Source of the DNA: UBA6176 sp032119375
Lineage (GTDB): Bacteria; Verrucomicrobiota; Verrucomicrobiia; Limisphaerales; UBA9464
DNA length: 14,877 nt
Assembly (NCBI GenBank): GCA_964430505.1
Contig: CAYSGH010000097.1
Location: forward strand, 1 to 14,877
Direction of reading: 5' to 3'
The notes under the pieces were generated by a model that saw only the letters and a list, made by a program, of their open reading frames with translations, did no database searches and was not told the DNA's origin. This document shows positions 14,507 through 14,877 of this stretch, piece by piece. Every line of letters starts with the position of its first letter. Within the stretch, counting starts at the first letter, position 1. Both the position numbers and the translations under genes were made by a program.

Positions 14507-14877
14507 CAGGGTCTTTTTTTTGATGGGTCACGAGTCGAGAGCATCGAGGGCGAGAGCTGGATTGAACTGAAGCCTTTCCCGAATGGCGGGAGCCGATGCT
14601 CCCGGGAAGGATCTGGGCAACAGCCGCGGCAGCTTATTGCTGGGCAGCGCGAGATGGGTCAGCAGGCGGGTGTTCCGGCTTCGGGAGCGATCCTCCCCGA
14701 ACAACGCATCCCTCCGCCAATGGTTCCGGTTCTCCACTCCCGCCCAATGCCCCCGGATCCATCCATGCCAGCCGGCCGGGCTGAGATCATCAGGATCCAG
14801 ACTGCTGACGTCGTAGCGTGTTTCCTCGGTGCTCTTCCCCGTGCGCTTCTCCGTCCGCCGGCTCCGGACCACCACCA
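14507..14877 (-). mobile_element. Right end of an ISAs1-like insertion sequence (partial)
   Basis: The transposase fragment is followed after its stop by CCCATC, eight A and GACCCTG, so the plus strand begins CAGGGTC at 14507. The same arrangement, with small differences, follows the transposase stop at the left edge, and similarity ends there in both. The boundary is inferred from that comparison and from the CAGGG-type end. The other end lies beyond the window, so target duplication cannot be checked. Confidence 0.5.
14528..14877 (-). CDS. ISAs1-family-like transposase, C-terminal part (partial)
   Basis: The last 115 codons and the TGA stop are visible; the gene runs off the right edge and the true start is outside. 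The reading frame is intact. Recognisable elements are ETRYDVSSL, then RGHW, GVENRNHW and RRDALFGEDRSRSRN, which match the C-terminal block of ISAs1/H-repeat-type DDE transposases. The Glu of GVEN (codon at 14732-14734) is the likely third catalytic acid. The family usually reads RGHWGIEN; here an extra residue gives GHWAGVEN. The tail FNPALALDALDS is shared with the left-edge copy. It lies upstream of, and in the same direction as, the tuf operon, with about 570 bases between the inferred IS end and the tuf promoter. Confidence 0.8.
   Translation of the reverse strand, partial: VVVRSRRTEKRTGKSTEETRYDVSSLDPDDLSPAGWHGWIRGHWAGVENRNHWRRDALFGEDRSRSRNTRLLTHLALPSNKLPRLLPRSFPGASAPAIRERLQFNPALALDALDS

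Noticed and set aside
14094..14531. A 145-codon minus-strand open frame starting at the transposase stop
   Set aside because: No recognisable domain and no ribosome binding site. It starts inside the IS end, and other long frames overlap it, as expected in GC-rich noncoding DNA.

Overview
This window is a core gene-expression locus, read entirely from the minus strand. In transcription order it holds tRNA-Thr(GGU), tuf (EF-Tu), tRNA-Trp(CCA), tRNA-Ser(UGA), secE, nusG, rplK, rplA, rplJ, rplL, rpoB and rpoC. The trnT-tuf-trnW-secE-nusG-rplKAJL-rpoBC order recalls chlamydial and other PVC-group genomes. Moderate-to-high GC, scarce Shine-Dalgarno sequences, the SecE motif around Cys-Asn-Trp-Pro and an EF-Tu with an unusual switch I region suggest a member of the Verrucomicrobiota. 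That placement is inference from remembered family features, not from a search.

Layout, right to left as transcribed. Positions 14507-14877 hold the 3' end of an ISAs1-type insertion sequence. Positions 13939-14506 show no supportable gene. A consensus-like promoter (13909-13938) and a leader with two inverted repeats precede tRNA-Thr. The tuf gene follows, then a strong hairpin, two tRNA genes seven bases apart, and secE, whose GTG start lies only seven bases beyond the tRNA-Ser CCA end. Next come nusG, the L11-L1 and L10-L12 ribosomal stalk genes, and rpoB-rpoC. A perfect hairpin followed by a good promoter separates rplL from rpoB, so rpoBC can probably be transcribed apart from the ribosomal genes. 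A textbook intrinsic terminator (593-634) closes the operon. Positions 98-592 carry no supportable gene, and positions 1-64 hold the 3' end of a second, related ISAs1-type element pointing inward.

The gene products work together. EF-Tu and the tRNAs feed the ribosome. L11, L1, L10 and L12 build the GTPase-associated centre and stalk that EF-Tu contacts. SecE is part of the SecYEG channel. NusG links RNA polymerase to the ribosome, and RpoB/RpoC form the polymerase catalytic core. I see no novel multi-gene system. The points most worth a second look are the EF-Tu switch I variant, the tRNA-Ser/secE junction, the chain of U-tract-less hairpins between genes, the rpoBC promoter, and the inward-facing IS ends on both sides of an essential operon.
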